DNA from: Pseudomonas frederiksbergensis | GTDB taxonomy: Bacteria; Pseudomonadota; Gammaproteobacteria; Pseudomonadales; Pseudomonadaceae | DNA: 64,000 nt | NCBI RefSeq assembly: GCF_035751725.1 | Contig: NZ_CP142104.1 | Location: 4,402,001 to 4,466,000 of the forward strand | Reading direction: 5' to 3' | Shown here: in pieces, positions 37,137-44,920 of the stretch | Position numbering within the stretch: position 1 is the first letter of the stretch | How the letters are laid out: each line of letters begins with the position of its first letter | Made by a program: the position numbers and the translations under genes | Notes under the pieces: model-generated | Told to the model about the DNA's origin: nothing | Databases searched by the model: none | The model's input: the letters and a program-made list of their open reading frames with translations, nothing else

Positions 37137-37883
37137 ATGTCGCTTCGTTCGCCGTTGCATGCCCAGCGCTCACCGGTGCTGATGCTCGCCATTTTGCTGG
37201 GTGCCGCCTTCCTGCTGACTTCGCTGTTGGCTTATTACGCCGCCAACACGTCGCTCAAGGACAACATTGTGAAGGCGTTGTACTTCAACTTGCTGATCGG
37301 CCTGCTCGTCACGGTGGCGGTGCTCGTCGTGCTTTATCGGCTGATCGCCAATTTCCAGCGCCGCATCGACGCCCAAGCCATCCTGGATGGCTTGACCGAA
37401 CTGCCCAACCGCCGGGGCTTCGACCTCCTGGCGGTGCAAGCGCTGCATGAAGCCCAGCGCGAGCCCAAGCCTTTGAGCGCGTTGCTGCTGGAAGTGGACA
37501 ATTTCAAACAACTGGATGCCAGCCACGGCCACGTCGCCAGCGACCAGTTATTGAGTGGTTTCGCTCGCGACCTGACCGACACCTTGCGGCATTCGGACAT
37601 CGTGTGTCGCTGGGGCACTGACGCCTTCGCCCTGCTACTCAAGGACACCGACGGGCAGAACGGCCAGAAGATCGCTGAGAAAATTCGCGAGCACATCGCG
37701 TTGCAGCGCTATTTTTGCAGCGGAAAGCAATTGCAGGTCACCGTCAGCATCGGCCTGACCACCTTGCAGGACGAAGACACCTTGCATAGCCTGTTGTCCC
37801 GGGCCGATCATGCGCTGCGACGTGCCCGACAGACCGGCAGCAACCGAACCTGCGTGGAAATGCCTCACTCCAGTTATGAATAA
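37137..37883 (+). CDS. membrane GGDEF-family protein with degenerate active-site motif
   Basis: A 248-residue protein with two transmembrane segments (about residues 15-33 and 48-68) and a cytoplasmic GGDEF-fold domain beginning at DGLTELPNRRGFD (about residue 85). The signature that should read GGDEF is GTDAF (CRWGTDAFALLL), and no RxxD inhibitory site is visible before it. Both the substrate-binding second Gly and the catalytic Glu are changed, so cyclase activity is unlikely; a c-di-GMP/GTP-binding or purely structural role is possible. The CWC-type gene overlaps its 3' end by 8 nt. Confidence 0.8.
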   Translation: MSLRSPLHAQRSPVLMLAILLGAAFLLTSLLAYYAANTSLKDNIVKALYFNLLIGLLVTVAVLVVLYRLIANFQRRIDAQAILDGLTELPNRRGFDLLAVQALHEAQREPKPLSALLLEVDNFKQLDASHGHVASDQLLSGFARDLTDTLRHSDIVCRWGTDAFALLLKDTDGQNGQKIAEKIREHIALQRYFCSGKQLQVTVSIGLTTLQDEDTLHSLLSRADHALRRARQTGSNRTCVEMPHSSYE

Positions 37884-38094
37884 ACCCGATCATTGCCCGG
37901 CCTGCGGCGGCGCCAACGACTGCACCCTCGCCGATCCGGAGACCGCCGACCGCGCCTGCTGGTGCTACGGCGTCAGCATCGACCCGGCTGTGCTTTTGGC
38001 ATTGCCGACCGAATTGCGCGATAAATCCTGCCTGTGCCCCCGATGTGCACAGGTCGATGACCAATTGCGCGCCAATGCGCAACCGATCGCGTAA
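37876..38094 (+). CDS. cysteine-rich CWC family small protein
   Basis: A 72-residue protein with cysteines in pairs: CPACGGANDC near the N-terminus, a central CWC (ACWCYG) and CLCPRC near the C-terminus, forming one or two zinc-ribbon-like sites. The CWC family is small, conserved in proteobacteria and of unknown function. It starts inside the last codons of the GGDEF-like gene (8-nt overlap) and is followed 35 bp later by rsuA, so all three are probably co-transcribed. The zinc-binding assignment is inference from the Cys pattern. Confidence 0.8.
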   Translation: MNKPDHCPACGGANDCTLADPETADRACWCYGVSIDPAVLLALPTELRDKSCLCPRCAQVDDQLRANAQPIA

Positions 38095-38129
38095 GATTCC
38101 CCCCCCCCGCCTCCTGGCCTGAACTGCCC

Positions 38130-38822
38130 ATGCGTGTCGACCGTTTCCTCAGTAACCTGCCGCGCTTCAATCGCCAGCAGGTCCGCCTGCTGCTGGTGGC
38201 GCGTCGGGTGCAGATCGATGGCCAGACCGTCACTGACCCACAAGCGCAGGTGCGGGAATTCAGCCGCGTCGAAGTGGACGGGGAAATCTTGCAAGCAGGC
38301 CGACCGGCGCGGTATTTCATGTTGCACAAGCCGCCCGGTTGCGTCAGCGCCACACGCGATCCGCAGCACCGAACCGTGCTCGACCTGCTGGACGAACCGG
38401 ACAAGGACGACCTGCACATCGCCGGCCGCCTGGACTTCAATACCACCGGGCTGATGGTGATCACCAACGACGGCAGTTGGTCGCGACGCCTGACCCAGCC
38501 GCAGACCAAGCTGCCGAAGGTCTACTACGTCGAGACCGAGCAGACCATTACTGCCGAGTACGCGCTCACCTTTGCCCGGGGCCTGTATTTCGCTTTCGAG
38601 GACCTGACCACGCAGCCGGCGGAACTGACGCTGCTGGGCCCGAAGTCCGCGCGATTGAGTATCGTTGAAGGTCGGTATCACCAGGTCAAGCGCATGTTCG
38701 GTCACTTCAACAACAAGGTGCTGCGCCTGCATCGCGAACGCATGGGGCCGCTGGTGCTAGACTCCCATCTGGAGCCCGGTGGGTATCGCGCCTTGAGCGC
38801 TGAAGAAATCTGCCTGATTTGA
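38130..38822 (+). CDS. rsuA: RsuA-type 16S rRNA pseudouridine synthase
   Basis: A 230-residue pseudouridine synthase of the RsuA/RluB/E/F family; RsuA makes pseudouridine 516 in 16S rRNA. An N-terminal S4-like RNA-binding domain (about residues 1-55) is followed by KPPGCVSATRDPQHRTV and the catalytic GRLDFNTTGLMVITNDG with the invariant Asp near residue 102, then KVYYVETE and the C-terminal HQVKRMFGHFNNKV. Length fits RsuA; the exact rRNA target (RsuA versus RluE/F) is inferred. It lies 35 bp after the CWC gene. Confidence 0.88.
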   Translation: MRVDRFLSNLPRFNRQQVRLLLVARRVQIDGQTVTDPQAQVREFSRVEVDGEILQAGRPARYFMLHKPPGCVSATRDPQHRTVLDLLDEPDKDDLHIAGRLDFNTTGLMVITNDGSWSRRLTQPQTKLPKVYYVETEQTITAEYALTFARGLYFAFEDLTTQPAELTLLGPKSARLSIVEGRYHQVKRMFGHFNNKVLRLHRERMGPLVLDSHLEPGGYRALSAEEICLI

Positions 38823-39131
38823 AGGAAATGACCGCTGGGCAGAAGTGTCCGACAATTTTCAAAGAGCACTTGCGCAACGCTCGCCCCCCTGCTTGAATCA
38901 AACCGTCGGCCGAAATGTGACCGATGAGTCACCTCATACCTCTAAGAAACTTTTTGCCGGCTGGAACCCCCAGGTTCCGCGTCATCCCCCCGGCAAACTG
39001 CCCGCCATAACAATACCCGTCGACCACTGTCATGGATCGACATGGGCCTTATCTTCCAGGCGTATGCCTACCTGTCACATTGCCCGTGCAATCTCATTGC
39101 GCGCATACCCGCTTGCCAGGAGTCTTATGAC
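38823..39131. other. phaG upstream region with nested inverted repeats
   Basis: Non-coding, 309 bp. It contains GTGAC-cgatga-GTCAC (38917-38932) and a nested structure: an outer pair TTGCCGG (38954-38960) / CCGGCAA (38990-38996) enclosing GGAACC-cccA-GGTTCC (38963-38978). It may combine a 3' structure for rsuA with regulatory sites for phaG. The phaG ribosome site is AGGAG at about 39119. Confidence 0.5.
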
Positions 39132-40016
39132 ATGAGGCCAGAAATCGCTGTGCTGGATATACAGGGTCAGTATCGGGTTTACACGGAGTTCTATCGCGCA
39201 GACGCCGCGCAAAAGACCATCATTTTGGTCAACGGCTCGATGGCCACTACCGCGTCGTTTGCCCAGACCGCCAAGAACCTCTACCCGCAATTCAACGTCG
39301 TGCTGTACGACCAGCCCTACGCGGGCAAGTCCAAGGCCCATAACCGCCACGAGAAAATGCTGACGAAGGAAATCGAAGGGCAGATTCTCCTGGAGCTGAT
39401 CGACCACTTCGCCGCCGAACACGTGTTGTCCTTTTCATGGGGCGGTGCCGCCACGTTGACGGCATTGGCCCAACGCCCGCGGCGCATCGAAAAAGCCGTG
39501 ATCAGCTCGTTCTCACCGGTACTCAACGCACCGATGCGCGACTATCTGGAGCGCGGTGTGGATTACCTGAGCAGCCTGGACGGCGACCTTGTCGGGCACC
39601 TGGTCAACAACACCATCGGCAAGCACCTGCCGCCGCTGTTCAAGCGCTTCAACTATCGCCACGTCAGCAGCCTGGCCGAGCATGAATACGGGCAGATGCA
39701 CTTTCACATCAACGACGTGCTCCACAGCGACCAGCAGTGCTACATCAATGCCGCCAAGAAGGTCGACGTTCCGGTGCTGTTCCTGAACGGCGAATGGGAC
39801 GAGTACACCTCAGCCACTGACGCCAGGCTCTTCGCCAATCACGTCCAGCACAGCACCTTCACCACGCTGCAAGCCACCGGGCATTTCCTGGACATGGAAC
39901 ACAAGGCCGCCTGCCGCGACAGCCGTGACGCGTTGCTGGGTTTCCTCAAGCCAAGTCACCACGCTAGCCGACCGCGTTACAGCTACGTGCAGGATTACCA
40001 TGCAGTGGCGATCTGA
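39132..40016 (+). CDS. phaG: 3-hydroxyacyl-ACP thioesterase/transacylase PhaG
   Basis: A 294-residue alpha/beta hydrolase-fold enzyme linking fatty acid synthesis to medium-chain polyhydroxyalkanoates; it releases (R)-3-hydroxyacyl groups from ACP, long described as a CoA transacylase and more recently as a thioesterase acting with a CoA ligase. The start MRPEIAVLDIQGQYRVYTEF, the nucleophile region FSWGGAATL, the FKRFNYRHVSSL segment and the C-terminal GHFLDME closely match P. putida PhaG as I remember it. The ATG at 39132 gives the expected length. No pha synthase genes are adjacent, as usual for phaG. Confidence 0.92.
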   Translation: MRPEIAVLDIQGQYRVYTEFYRADAAQKTIILVNGSMATTASFAQTAKNLYPQFNVVLYDQPYAGKSKAHNRHEKMLTKEIEGQILLELIDHFAAEHVLSFSWGGAATLTALAQRPRRIEKAVISSFSPVLNAPMRDYLERGVDYLSSLDGDLVGHLVNNTIGKHLPPLFKRFNYRHVSSLAEHEYGQMHFHINDVLHSDQQCYINAAKKVDVPVLFLNGEWDEYTSATDARLFANHVQHSTFTTLQATGHFLDMEHKAACRDSRDALLGFLKPSHHASRPRYSYVQDYHAVAI

Positions 40017-40023
40017 AAAGAAG

Positions 40024-40066
40024 TCATCGCGGACAAGCCTCCGACAAACAGGCTTGCCCGCGAAGA
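40024..40066. repeat. REP-type hairpin downstream of phaG
   Basis: TCGCGGacAAGCCT and AGGCTTgcCCGCGA form an imperfect inverted repeat just after the phaG stop. It resembles the REP elements elsewhere in the window and probably ends the phaG transcript. Confidence 0.55.
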
Positions 40067-40165
40067 CCGCTCTGGTTTGAGGCTCGCGCAGACGGATGAC
40101 CTGACCGACCGGAAAGAAAAACTTCAAATTCCAAGCGACATCTGGTACAAAGTCAGCCGCTCTGA

Positions 40166-40239
40166 GCGGGTGTCGTATAATGGCATTACTCCAGCTTCCC
40201 AAGCTGATAACGAGGGTTCGATTCCCTTCACCCGCTCCA
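40166..40239 (+). tRNA. tRNA-Gly (anticodon CCC)
   Basis: Begins GCGGGTGTCGTATAATGG and ends CACCCGCT plus an encoded CCA. The acceptor stem GCGGGTG/CACCCGC pairs fully. The anticodon stem-loop CCAGC-TTCCCAA-GCTGA gives anticodon CCC, reading GGG. The T arm GAGGGTTCGATTCCCTT is intact. It lies alone, followed by a strong terminator. Confidence 0.97.
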
Positions 40240-40283
40240 ATCGAATTCTGATCCTGCGTCGTAGTGGTTTCGACGGAGGATTG

Positions 40284-40316
40284 AAAAAACCGGCTCTTGG
40301 TGGCCGGTTTTTTTTG
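40284..40316 (+). terminator. rho-independent terminator of tRNA-Gly
   Basis: AAAAAACCGGC-tcttggtg-GCCGGTTTTTTTT: a GC stem with flanking A6/T8 runs, about 45 nt after the tRNA. Confidence 0.92.
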
Positions 40317-40408
40317 GTCTGGGATTTGTGGAGTTTCTGTCGCTGACGGTTACACCAAGTACCTGGAAATCGATGATGGCCAGGTTTTTATCGCAGTGAC
40401 AAAGAGAA

Positions 40409-40594
40409 TCAGACCTGCTTTGCGACAAAAGCGACCACGGTAAACACGATCAGGGCGAAGGCAGCACCGATGCTGAACGGCAGCAACGTAACCCGGATTG
40501 TAGTCGGAGCCGGGCGTCTCATCTCTTCGGCTAACGCTTCCACCTCTTGATGCCGTTGCTCGAAGCTCGCTTGATAATCACGAGGTATGGACAC
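40409..40594 (-). CDS. 61-aa membrane protein, hypothetical
   Basis: A small protein with an N-terminal Gln/Glu-rich helix (DYQASFEQRHQEVEALAEEM, possible coiled coil) and one C-terminal transmembrane helix (about residues 35-57, FSIGAAFALIVFTVVAFVA). The GTG at 40594 is favoured over an ATG ten codons upstream because GGAGGAG lies 8 nt before the GTG, while the ATG has no ribosome site. Tail-anchored, N-in topology is likely. I do not recognise the family. It stands alone, just downstream of the tRNA-Gly terminator on the opposite strand. Confidence 0.6.
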   Translation of the reverse strand: MSIPRDYQASFEQRHQEVEALAEEMRRPAPTTIRVTLLPFSIGAAFALIVFTVVAFVAKQV

Positions 40595-40877
40595 GTCTCT
40601 TTCTCCTCCGAGGCTGCGGCTCATGCTGGGTCTTGAACTTCGAGTTCCAAATTATCGCGGTCGTTCTGGAACATCCATCCTCCTTTTAAGGGTTAAGCCA
40701 CTGCCCTGAGCTTCTTGTTCTGCGATGCCGGGAGAACCAGCCCACTTCAATCGCTCATTGCCAGCCATCTAGCGCGTCTGCGGAGCACTATTTCCTATAG
40801 GCGCGGTTATGGATAGCGGGTGATTCCCGTTTGGCTTGTAGGTAAAAACAGCACGTTGCGTACGATAGAAAACCGCC

Positions 40878-41354
40878 TCACTCCCCCGCCAGATGCCCCA
40901 ACGGCAAGGGCCCCGGCGCCTTCACCGTGTTGATCGCAAAATTGCTGCGAATATCACTTACGCCCGGCAGCTTCAGCAGCTTGCTGGTGACAAAACGGTC
41001 ATAGGCGCGCAAGTCCGGCACCACGACTTGCAGCAGAAAATCCGACTCACCCGACACCAGGAACGCCGAGATCACTTCGGGCAGCGCGGTCACGGCCTGA
41101 CGAAACGCCTCGGCTCGCTCGTCGGTGTGCCGTTCGACCTTGATGCCGACAAAGATCGTCATTCCGAGGCCCACTTCGTCGCGGTCAAGGACGGCCTGGT
41201 AACCTCGGATCACCCCCGCCTCTTCGAGCATCCGCACACGGCGCAGGCACGGTGACGGTGACAAGCCTATTTCTTCGGCCAGTTGCACGTTGCTCAGCCG
41301 CCCGTCCCGTTGCAGTGCCGTCAGGATTTTGCGGTCGAAGGCGTCAAGTTTCAT
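40878..41354 (-). CDS. Lrp/AsnC family transcriptional regulator
   Basis: A 158-residue regulator: N-terminal helix-turn-helix (FDRKILTALQRDGRLSNVQLAEEIGLSPSPCLRRVRMLEEAG, about residues 5-47) and a C-terminal RAM/ACT-like effector domain with GESDFLLQVVVPDLRAYDRF. It is divergent from a LysE exporter gene 145 bp away, the usual arrangement in which an Lrp-type protein senses an amino acid and induces its exporter. The effector amino acid is not evident. Confidence 0.93.
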   Translation of the reverse strand: MKLDAFDRKILTALQRDGRLSNVQLAEEIGLSPSPCLRRVRMLEEAGVIRGYQAVLDRDEVGLGMTIFVGIKVERHTDERAEAFRQAVTALPEVISAFLVSGESDFLLQVVVPDLRAYDRFVTSKLLKLPGVSDIRSNFAINTVKAPGPLPLGHLAGE

Positions 41355-41498
41355 GATTTGGCATTATCCGTTTTATTGACTCGATTACTTGGCAGGTTAT
41401 GCCAATTCCTGAAGCTTTAGAAGCTGACTACGCAAGCACCTGCCCTGCCCTCCGGCCATAAACTGGCACTTCCAATCCACTGAATGCGCAGGCATGCA

Positions 41499-42128
41499 AT
41501 GACAGAGCTCTGGTTGTTTTTCATGGCGTTGACGGTGGCGTACCTGTTGCCTGGGCCGGACATGATCCTGGTGCTGCAAACCGGCGCCCGTCAGGGCAAA
41601 GGCGCGGCACTGGCGACAGCGGTGGGCTTGGGCGTTGCCCGGGCGTGTCACGTCGCGCTGGCAGCGATGGGACTTTCGGTGTTGTTCAAGACGGCGCCCT
41701 GGACCTTCGACGTAGTGCGCCTGGCCGGGGCGGCTTATCTGGCCTGGATCGGGTTTCAATGCTTGCGGACGACCTTGTTGCCCAGCTTCGAAGGAGACGC
41801 CGCTGCGATAGGGAAGCGGCAATGGCATCAGGCGATCCAGCGCGGTCTGCTGACCAATCTGCTCAATCCCAAGGCCTTGCTGTTTTGCTCAGTGTTGCTG
41901 CCGCAGTTCATCGATCCGCAGGACGGACCGGTGTTGGGGCAGTTTGCGATACTCGGCGTGGTGCTGGTCGGCGTCGGCCTGCTGTTCGACAGCGCCTATG
42001 CATTGGTGGGTATGGCACTGGGGCGATGGCTCCAACGCTCGCCTTCGGCCCAGCGCGCGCAACAGTGGTTGTTTGGGAGCCTGCTGATCGGTTTTGCGGT
42101 GCGGCTGACGTTTGTGCAGCAATCGTAG
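41499..42128 (+). CDS. LysE/RhtB family amino-acid exporter
   Basis: A 209-residue inner-membrane exporter with about six transmembrane segments. The family pattern LLPGPDMILVLQTGARQGKGAALATAVGLG is at the N-terminus and GLLTNLLNPKALLFCSVLLPQF is central. The ATG at 41499 is chosen because a GCAGG site lies 6 nt upstream; an ATG at 41484 is also in frame. Probably controlled by the divergent Lrp-type gene. It exports a small amino acid or derivative; identity unknown. Confidence 0.92.
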   Translation: MTELWLFFMALTVAYLLPGPDMILVLQTGARQGKGAALATAVGLGVARACHVALAAMGLSVLFKTAPWTFDVVRLAGAAYLAWIGFQCLRTTLLPSFEGDAAAIGKRQWHQAIQRGLLTNLLNPKALLFCSVLLPQFIDPQDGPVLGQFAILGVVLVGVGLLFDSAYALVGMALGRWLQRSPSAQRAQQWLFGSLLIGFAVRLTFVQQS

Positions 42129-42471
42129 GCTGCGATAGCCGCTGAAGCGATTCATAGAGTCCGCAGCCCCCTTCAATAGCCGGTCCGTAGTGACCGTTTT
42201 TTTTTCTCCCCTGGTTTCCTGAAACCGCTCCAATTTCAGACGTCGCCGGGCAGCCGAACGGGAGCAAGCTGCCTCGCCACGCAACTGTACTGGCGTCCCA
42301 CCTCACATTTCGCAATAAAGCCAACCGCCCTCTCCCGCCCCTTCCATAACGGCGCTTCTAGACTTCAAGCGAGAGATCCACCCGCCCCAACCGTCGCCCA
42401 CGGTGGTTATAGTGTTGATCATTCGCGCGCAGTAGGTATAGTACCCACCAACAACACCACAGGGAGGTGTT
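42129..42471. other. lysE-hicA intergenic region
   Basis: The left part contains the exporter terminator (42181-42205); the right part contains the hicAB promoter and leader hairpin (42415-42473). The middle (42206-42410) shows no gene or motif that I can support. Confidence 0.6.
42181..42205 (+). terminator. rho-independent terminator of the lysE-type gene
   Basis: CGGTC-cgtagt-GACCG followed by nine T, 53 nt after the exporter stop codon. Confidence 0.85.
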
Positions 42472-42473
42472 GT
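42415..42473 (+). promoter_or_regulatory. hicAB promoter, operator and leader hairpin
   Basis: A sigma70-like promoter TTGATC (42415-42420), 16-nt spacer, TATAGT (42437-42442). The -10 lies inside the palindrome GGTA-tag-TACC (42435-42445), a likely HicB operator for autorepression. The leader carries ACAACACC (42451-42458) and its complement GGTGTTGT (42466-42473), a hairpin that covers the GTG start codon and part of the ribosome site of hicA. Confidence 0.65.
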
Positions 42474-42687
42474 GAATAGCCGATTCTTGATAAGCCAAAT
42501 TGTTGCAGATGGGTGGTACCTGGTGCGGATTCGGGGTAGCCACCATCACTTCAAACACCCGACCAAACCGGGGCTGGTTACGGTTCCTCATCCCAAGAAG
42601 GACCTGCTCAAGAAAACGGCCATCAGTATCTTGCAACAGGCCCTTCTCCAGGCGCCCGGTTGCCCCGCTTTTCCGGAGGACGATTGA
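42472..42687 (+). CDS. hicA: HicA toxin (mRNA interferase)
   Basis: A 71-residue double-stranded-RNA-binding-fold RNase toxin that cleaves mRNA. The catalytic His lies in IRGSHHHFKHP (about residues 21-31), with the family PHPKKDLLKKTAISILQQA C-terminal helix. It uses a GTG start preceded by GGGAGG. It is followed directly by hicB with no gap (TGA then ATG). Classical type II toxin-antitoxin order. The C-terminus is extended by about ten residues relative to the shortest HicA proteins. Confidence 0.93.
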   Translation: MNSRFLISQIVADGWYLVRIRGSHHHFKHPTKPGLVTVPHPKKDLLKKTAISILQQALLQAPGCPAFPEDD

Positions 42688-43098
42688 ATGCTCTACCCAA
42701 TTGCGATTTCAATGGGCGATGACCAGCACGCTTGGGGTGTTGAGGTGCCGGATATTCCCGGTTGTTTTTCCGCAGGCGACGACCTGGATGAAGCCATGGC
42801 GATGGCACGGGAGGCGATCGAGGGTCATTTCGAGATCCTGGCTGAGGACGGTTCGCCGATTCCATCGGCCAACACCGTCACCCTGCATGCGGCCAATCCG
42901 CAATACGCCGGTTGCACATGGGCCTTGGTAGACATCGATATTACCAAGTACCTGGGCAAGGCCCAGAAGCTCAACATCACCCTGCCCGGCTACCTGCTGA
43001 ACCGTATCGATGAATATGTGCTGCACCATCCTGAAGAGAAGAGCCGCTCCGGCTTCCTGGCGTCGGCGGCGCTCAAGGTGTTGCAACAAGGGCGATGA
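42688..43098 (+). CDS. hicB: HicB antitoxin
   Basis: A 136-residue antitoxin. The N-terminal degenerate RNase-H-like domain (DDQHAWGVEVPDIPGCFSAGDDLDEAMAMAREAI) binds HicA; the C-terminal part (KLNITLPGYLLNRIDEYVLHH) looks like a ribbon-helix-helix DNA-binding domain, so HicB probably autorepresses the palindromic operator upstream of hicA. Directly adjacent to hicA and translated from its own ATG. Confidence 0.93.
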   Translation: MLYPIAISMGDDQHAWGVEVPDIPGCFSAGDDLDEAMAMAREAIEGHFEILAEDGSPIPSANTVTLHAANPQYAGCTWALVDIDITKYLGKAQKLNITLPGYLLNRIDEYVLHHPEEKSRSGFLASAALKVLQQGR

Positions 43099-43118
43099 GC
43101 GTTCCATGAAGAAACGCG

Positions 43119-43152
43119 AACCTGTGGGAGCAAACTCACTCCCACAGGTTCG
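43119..43152. terminator. perfect hairpin between hicB and the small lipoprotein gene
   Basis: GAACCTGTGGGAG-caaactca-CTCCCACAGGTTC, a 13-bp perfect stem between converging genes. It contains the CTGTGGGAG REP core and probably terminates both transcripts. Confidence 0.75.
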
Positions 43153-43157
43153 ATCAC

Positions 43158-43304
43158 TTACTTGCTCTGCGACTTGGACTCCTGCATCTGCACCGAAGAC
43201 TTGGTGCCGTCGGTGTTGTCCTTGGTCTCGTTATCCGAATTGTCGAAGCAGCCTTGCAGGGCGAACAGGCAGCAGGCGAGGCAAAAGGTGCGGGCAATAT
43301 TCAT
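43158..43304 (-). CDS. 48-aa lipoprotein, hypothetical
   Basis: A short gene: ATG at 43304 with GGAG 7 nt upstream, encoding a signal peptide (MNIARTFCLACCLFALQGC) with lipobox L-Q-G-C (Cys19) and a polar Asp/Asn/Thr/Ser/Lys-rich tail of 29 residues. After lipidation only a small hydrophilic tail would remain. It resembles other tiny pseudomonad lipoproteins of unknown role. It ends just before a perfect terminator hairpin shared with hicB. Confidence 0.65.
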   Translation of the reverse strand: MNIARTFCLACCLFALQGCFDNSDNETKDNTDGTKSSVQMQESKSQSK

Positions 43305-43482
43305 GACGTACTCCGATGCTGAGGGCTTTCAGGAGTGACCCGCGAGAATGACATTGGTTGCGACTGTCGTCGTGCGGGACGATGAACGTCGAGGAGACGC
43401 TTTACGGTTGAAATGTAAGTAGAATTTTCGCCGACGCGTTGCTGTCACACCAGACAGGTGCATCCCAAAAAGGAACACAGCA

Positions 43483-43887
43483 ATGACGTTCGCCAAAATC
43501 GCTCAAAAACTATCCCTCTGGGCGGGGAGCCCCAAGACTTTCCTGGGGGCCATTGTGTTGTTGGCGCTCTGGGCTGCCAGCGGACCTTTATTTGGTTTCA
43601 ATGACACCTGGCAATTGATCATCAACACTTCGACCACCATCATCACCTTCCTGATGGTGTTCTTGATCCAAAATACGCAAAACCGCGATACCGATATCCT
43701 GCATTTGAAAGTGGACGAATTGTTGCGGGCCTCGAAGGACGCTCAGAACGCAATGCTCGGCCTCGAGTCGCTGGACCTCAAGCAACTTGAAGCGCTGCGC
43801 AAGCAGTATCAGGACATGGGCAAGGACGAGGCCAAGAGCCTTGATGGCGTTGAGGCGAAGAACAAGATCGACCTGAACCAGTGCTGA
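43483..43887 (+). CDS. low-affinity iron permease family membrane protein
   Basis: A 134-residue protein with two transmembrane segments (about residues 20-37 and 45-65) followed by a cytoplasmic helical region. The segment NTSTTIITFLMVFLIQNTQNRDTDILHLKVDELLRA is the signature of the Fe_permease family (YuiG/FET4-like). Despite the family name, transport activity of these short bacterial members is unproven. Single gene, ending at a hairpin shared with the converging SDR gene. Confidence 0.88.
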   Translation: MTFAKIAQKLSLWAGSPKTFLGAIVLLALWAASGPLFGFNDTWQLIINTSTTIITFLMVFLIQNTQNRDTDILHLKVDELLRASKDAQNAMLGLESLDLKQLEALRKQYQDMGKDEAKSLDGVEAKNKIDLNQC

Positions 43888-43893
43888 TGCCGA

Positions 43894-43921
43894 TGCGCGA
43901 GCGGTGCATGCCACTCGCGCA
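43894..43921. terminator. hairpin between the iron-permease-like and SDR genes
   Basis: TGCGCGAG-CGG...CCA-CTCGCGCA: an 8-bp outer stem with additional inner pairing between converging genes. A short CTCTTT follows on the plus strand. Confidence 0.6.
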
Positions 43922-43933
43922 CTCTTTCGGTCA

Positions 43934-44842
43934 TCAGGGCAACGGGTTGCCGCCCGTCACACCAAATACTTCCCCAGTGATATAACTCGATTCCTGCGAA
44001 GCGAGCAGCACATAAAGCGGCGCGCATTCGGCGGGCTGTCCCGGACGTTTCATCGGCACCTGGGAACCGAACGTGGGAATTTTTTCCCTGGGTTGTCCGC
44101 CGCTGGGTTGCAGCACGGTCCAGATCGGCCCCGGCGCGACCGCATTGACACGAATCCCCTTGCTGATGACTTGCCCGGCCAACGCCTTGGTAAACGCCAC
44201 GATCGCCGCTTTGGTGGTGGCGTAGTCCAGCAGCGTCGCGGACGGATCGTAGGACTGGATGGACGCGGTATTGATAATGGTCGCTCCCGCCGGCATCAGC
44301 GGCACCGCGGCCTTGCAGATCCAGAACATCGCGTAGATGTTGGTTTTCATGGTGTCGTCGAATTGCGCGGTGGTGATATCGGCAATGTCTTTTTGCGCTT
44401 CCTGCTTACCGGCGACATTCACCAGGATATCCAGGCCATCCAGTTGCTGCTGCGCCATCTTCACCATCTGGACGCAGAACGCCTCATCCTTCAAGTCACC
44501 TGGAATAGCGACGGCCTTGCGGCCCTCGGCCTTGATCAGCTCGATGACTTGCTGTGCATCGCGCTCCTCGCTGGGCAAATAATTGATCGCCACATCCGCG
44601 CCTTCCCGGGCGTAGGCGATGGCAGCGGCGCGACCGATCCCTGAGTCACCGCCGGTAATCAGCGCCTTGCGCCCCTCCAGGCGACCGAAACCCTGGTAGC
44701 TTTTTTCGCCATGATCGGGTTGCGGCACCATGTCCTGGTCAATGCCCGGCGGTGACTGTGGCTGGTCGGGAAATTCCGGACGCGGATACTGGGTCAGCGG
44801 ATTCTGCATCGCGTATTGGTTGGGTTCTCGGCGTGTAGACAT
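43934..44842 (-). CDS. SDR family oxidoreductase (YghA/YhdF-like)
   Basis: A 302-residue short-chain dehydrogenase of the extended-N-terminus stress-associated group. About 50 residues ([25 protein letters not shown]) precede the Rossmann domain, whose NAD(P) motif is [16 protein letters not shown] and the catalytic YATTK follow, with [11 protein letters not shown] typical of SDRs. The N-terminal PEFPDQ/QxPPG motif marks the YghA/YhdF branch; the substrate is not known. Located in a leftward cluster with DUF4142 and a KGG-like protein, all stress-type genes. Confidence 0.88.
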   Translation of the reverse strand: MSTRREPNQYAMQNPLTQYPRPEFPDQPQSPPGIDQDMVPQPDHGEKSYQGFGRLEGRKALITGGDSGIGRAAAIAYAREGADVAINYLPSEERDAQQVIELIKAEGRKAVAIPGDLKDEAFCVQMVKMAQQQLDGLDILVNVAGKQEAQKDIADITTAQFDDTMKTNIYAMFWICKAAVPLMPAGATIINTASIQSYDPSATLLDYATTKAAIVAFTKALAGQVISKGIRVNAVAPGPIWTVLQPSGGQPREKIPTFGSQVPMKRPGQPAECAPLYVLLASQESSYITGEVFGVTGGNPLP

Positions 44843-44920
44843 CGAGGTTCTCCTTTTCGGCGGGCAAAACGGGCCGGGACGCTGGCGCCCCGGTCCTGAA
44901 CATGAAACGGGTGCGGTGGA

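Noticed and set aside
40166-40408. tRNA-Gly as an integration site of a mobile element
   Set aside because: No integrase, no att repeat, and a normal terminator follows; the downstream small membrane protein alone is not evidence of an element.
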